This document shows, piece by piece, positions 6,618 through 7,717 of a stretch of DNA of 7,717 bases. The translations under genes and the position numbers were made by a program. The notes beneath the pieces are model-generated. The model did no database searches and was not told the DNA's origin. It saw only the letters and a list, made by a program, of their open reading frames with translations. Within the stretch, counting starts at the first letter, position 1, and the number at the start of each line of letters is the position of its first letter. Source of the stretch: an uncultured Eubacteriales bacterium (GTDB taxonomy: Bacteria; Bacillota; Clostridia; Lachnospirales; Lachnospiraceae); NCBI GenBank assembly GCA_900321915.1, contig ONXW01000103.1, positions 1-7,717 of the forward strand, given 5' to 3'.

Positions 6618-7664
6618 ATGCTTACGATAGAACAGCTGGTATCAGCGGCAAAAGCCGCCGAAGCGTCCGATATCCACCTGATCTGCGGGCTTCCGCCCAA
6701 GTACCGGGTGAGCGGGCAGCTGGAAAATATGACCGATGAGCCGCTTACCGCGGATGACTGCGTTGCGTACGCAAAAACCCTGGCGGGAGACCAGTATCAT
6801 GTGTTTGATGAAGTCGGGGAGCTGGATATGGCGGACACCTTTGCGGGGAACCGCTGCCGTATCCATATCTTCAAGCAGCAGGGCGTGCCCTCCGCGGCCC
6901 TGCGCCTTCTGCGGCAGACCATTCCCGACCTGGACAGCCTGGGGCTTCCGCCGGCGGCTATGACGCTGACGGATCTTCACAAAGGAATCGTCCTGGTGAC
7001 CGGTGAGACCGGATCGGGAAAGTCCACCACCCTGGCGGCCCTCCTGGACCGGATCAATCACACCAGGAAGGACCATATTGTGACGCTGGAGGACCCGGTA
7101 GAGTATATCTACAAACCTGACCTCTGCGCCATCAACCAGCGGGAGGTCGGACGGGATACCCGGAGCTTCGCGGACGGCCTGCGGGCCAGCCTGCGGGAGG
7201 ATCCGAATGTCATCCTCATCGGTGAGATGCGGGACAGGGACACCATCGAGACGGCCCTCACGGCGGCGGAGACAGGACACCTGGTATTCGGGACCCTGCA
7301 CACCGGAAGCGCCTCGGATTCCATAGACCGTATGGTCCAGGTATTTCCCGAGGGGATGCAGACCCAGATAAGGCTGCAGCTCTCCATGTGCCTCCAGGCG
7401 GTCCTGACCCAGCAGCTGGTGCCGAAGAAAACCGGCGGGCGGGCCCTGGCCTGCGAGATGATGCTGGTGACGGACGCCATCCGGAACCATATCCGCACGG
7501 GCAATACGCCCCAGATCGCGAATGCCATCGCCACCAGCGCGGCCATGGGCGGACAGACCATGGACCAGGCCCTGGCAAGACTTGTACGCACAGGGGAGGT
7601 ATCGAGGCCCACGGCACTGCATTACGCGAAAGACAAGGATTATGTAAAGAAACAGTCCATGTAG
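6618..7664 (+). CDS. pilT: Type IV pilus twitching motility / retraction ATPase PilT
   Basis: PilT is the hexameric ATPase that drives pilus disassembly and so retraction and twitching. The protein has 348 residues, the normal PilT length. It lacks the MshEN domain and the tetracysteine zinc site of PilB and begins directly with the PAS-like N2 region (ASDIHL near 16-21). The core carries Walker A GETGSGKST (129-137, Lys135), the Asp box around EDPVEY, Walker B ending at Glu203 in GEMRDRDT, and the His box with His221 in TGHLVFGTLHT. Near the C-terminus is AIRNHIR (287-293), matching the AIRNLIR motif that is diagnostic of PilT and needed for retraction. The Walker A has Glu where Pro is more common (GETGSGKS), a mild variation that leaves Lys and Ser intact. 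AGGAG at 6605-6609 precedes the ATG by eight bases. The 18-base gap after pilB holds no terminator, so it is co-transcribed. PilU is an alternative, but a single copy next to pilB fits PilT. Confidence 0.93.
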   Translation: MLTIEQLVSAAKAAEASDIHLICGLPPKYRVSGQLENMTDEPLTADDCVAYAKTLAGDQYHVFDEVGELDMADTFAGNRCRIHIFKQQGVPSAALRLLRQTIPDLDSLGLPPAAMTLTDLHKGIVLVTGETGSGKSTTLAALLDRINHTRKDHIVTLEDPVEYIYKPDLCAINQREVGRDTRSFADGLRASLREDPNVILIGEMRDRDTIETALTAAETGHLVFGTLHTGSASDSIDRMVQVFPEGMQTQIRLQLSMCLQAVLTQQLVPKKTGGRALACEMMLVTDAIRNHIRTGNTPQIANAIATSAAMGGQTMDQALARLVRTGEVSRPTALHYAKDKDYVKKQSM

Positions 7665-7684
7665 GCTATAAGGAGTAATCCGGT

Positions 7685-7717
7685 ATGGCAACTTACAGAT
7701 ATTCTGCGATTTCCAAG
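7685..7717 (+). CDS. pilC: Probable PilC, type IV pilus inner-membrane platform protein, first 11 codons
   Basis: An ATG preceded by AGGAG (7671-7675, nine bases upstream) opens a frame reading MATYRYSAISK to the right edge. The pattern M-A-x-Y/F-x-Y-x-A is the typical beginning of PilC/GspF (T2SSF family) proteins, and pilC very often follows pilB and pilT. The gap after pilT is 20 bases. PilC is the membrane protein on which PilB and PilT act. Only 11 residues are visible, so the call rests on this short match plus gene order. Confidence 0.65.
   Translation, partial: MATYRYSAISK

Overview
The window looks like part of a chromosome from a Gram-positive, moderately GC-rich member of the Clostridia, and a Lachnospiraceae-like organism is my best guess. 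The reasons are an RsbW-type anti-sigma/ATPase fragment, a type IV pilus locus with AGGAG-type ribosome binding sites, and a signalling protein whose C-terminal PAS-like module resembles those I associate with Lachnospiraceae GGDEF/EAL proteins. This placement is by recognition only; no search was run. I see no tRNA, rRNA, CRISPR array, insertion sequence or phage gene.

Layout. Bases 1-279 hold the 3' end of an RsbW-like ATP-binding regulator, closed by a strong intrinsic terminator (297-337). An AT-rich gap of 230 bases (280-509) follows, with two candidate sigma-A promoters and a strong ribosome binding site. From 510 to the right edge there are four closely spaced genes on the plus strand, with gaps of 9, 18 and 20 bases: a 1442-residue membrane signalling protein, pilB (extension ATPase), pilT (retraction ATPase) and the first 11 codons of a probable pilC (membrane platform). 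They look like one operon.

The main item is the 1442-residue protein. It joins a complete 12-helix APC-type amino-acid permease and an extra two-helix unit to GGDEF, receiver, degenerate GGDEF, EAL and PAS-like domains in one reading frame. The first GGDEF keeps the synthase signature and the EAL keeps the full set of phosphodiesterase motifs, so the protein could both make and destroy cyclic di-GMP, with a permease fold as the likely sensor or transceptor.

The next gene encodes a PilB with an N-terminal MshEN domain carrying both tandem 24-residue cyclic di-GMP-binding motifs, while the neighbouring PilT lacks this domain. Together the genes suggest a self-contained circuit: an amino-acid-like solute, plus a phosphorylation input at the receiver, sets cyclic di-GMP near the pilus base; PilB reads it and drives pilus extension; PilT retracts independently. 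The parts are read from the sequence. The circuit is inference.
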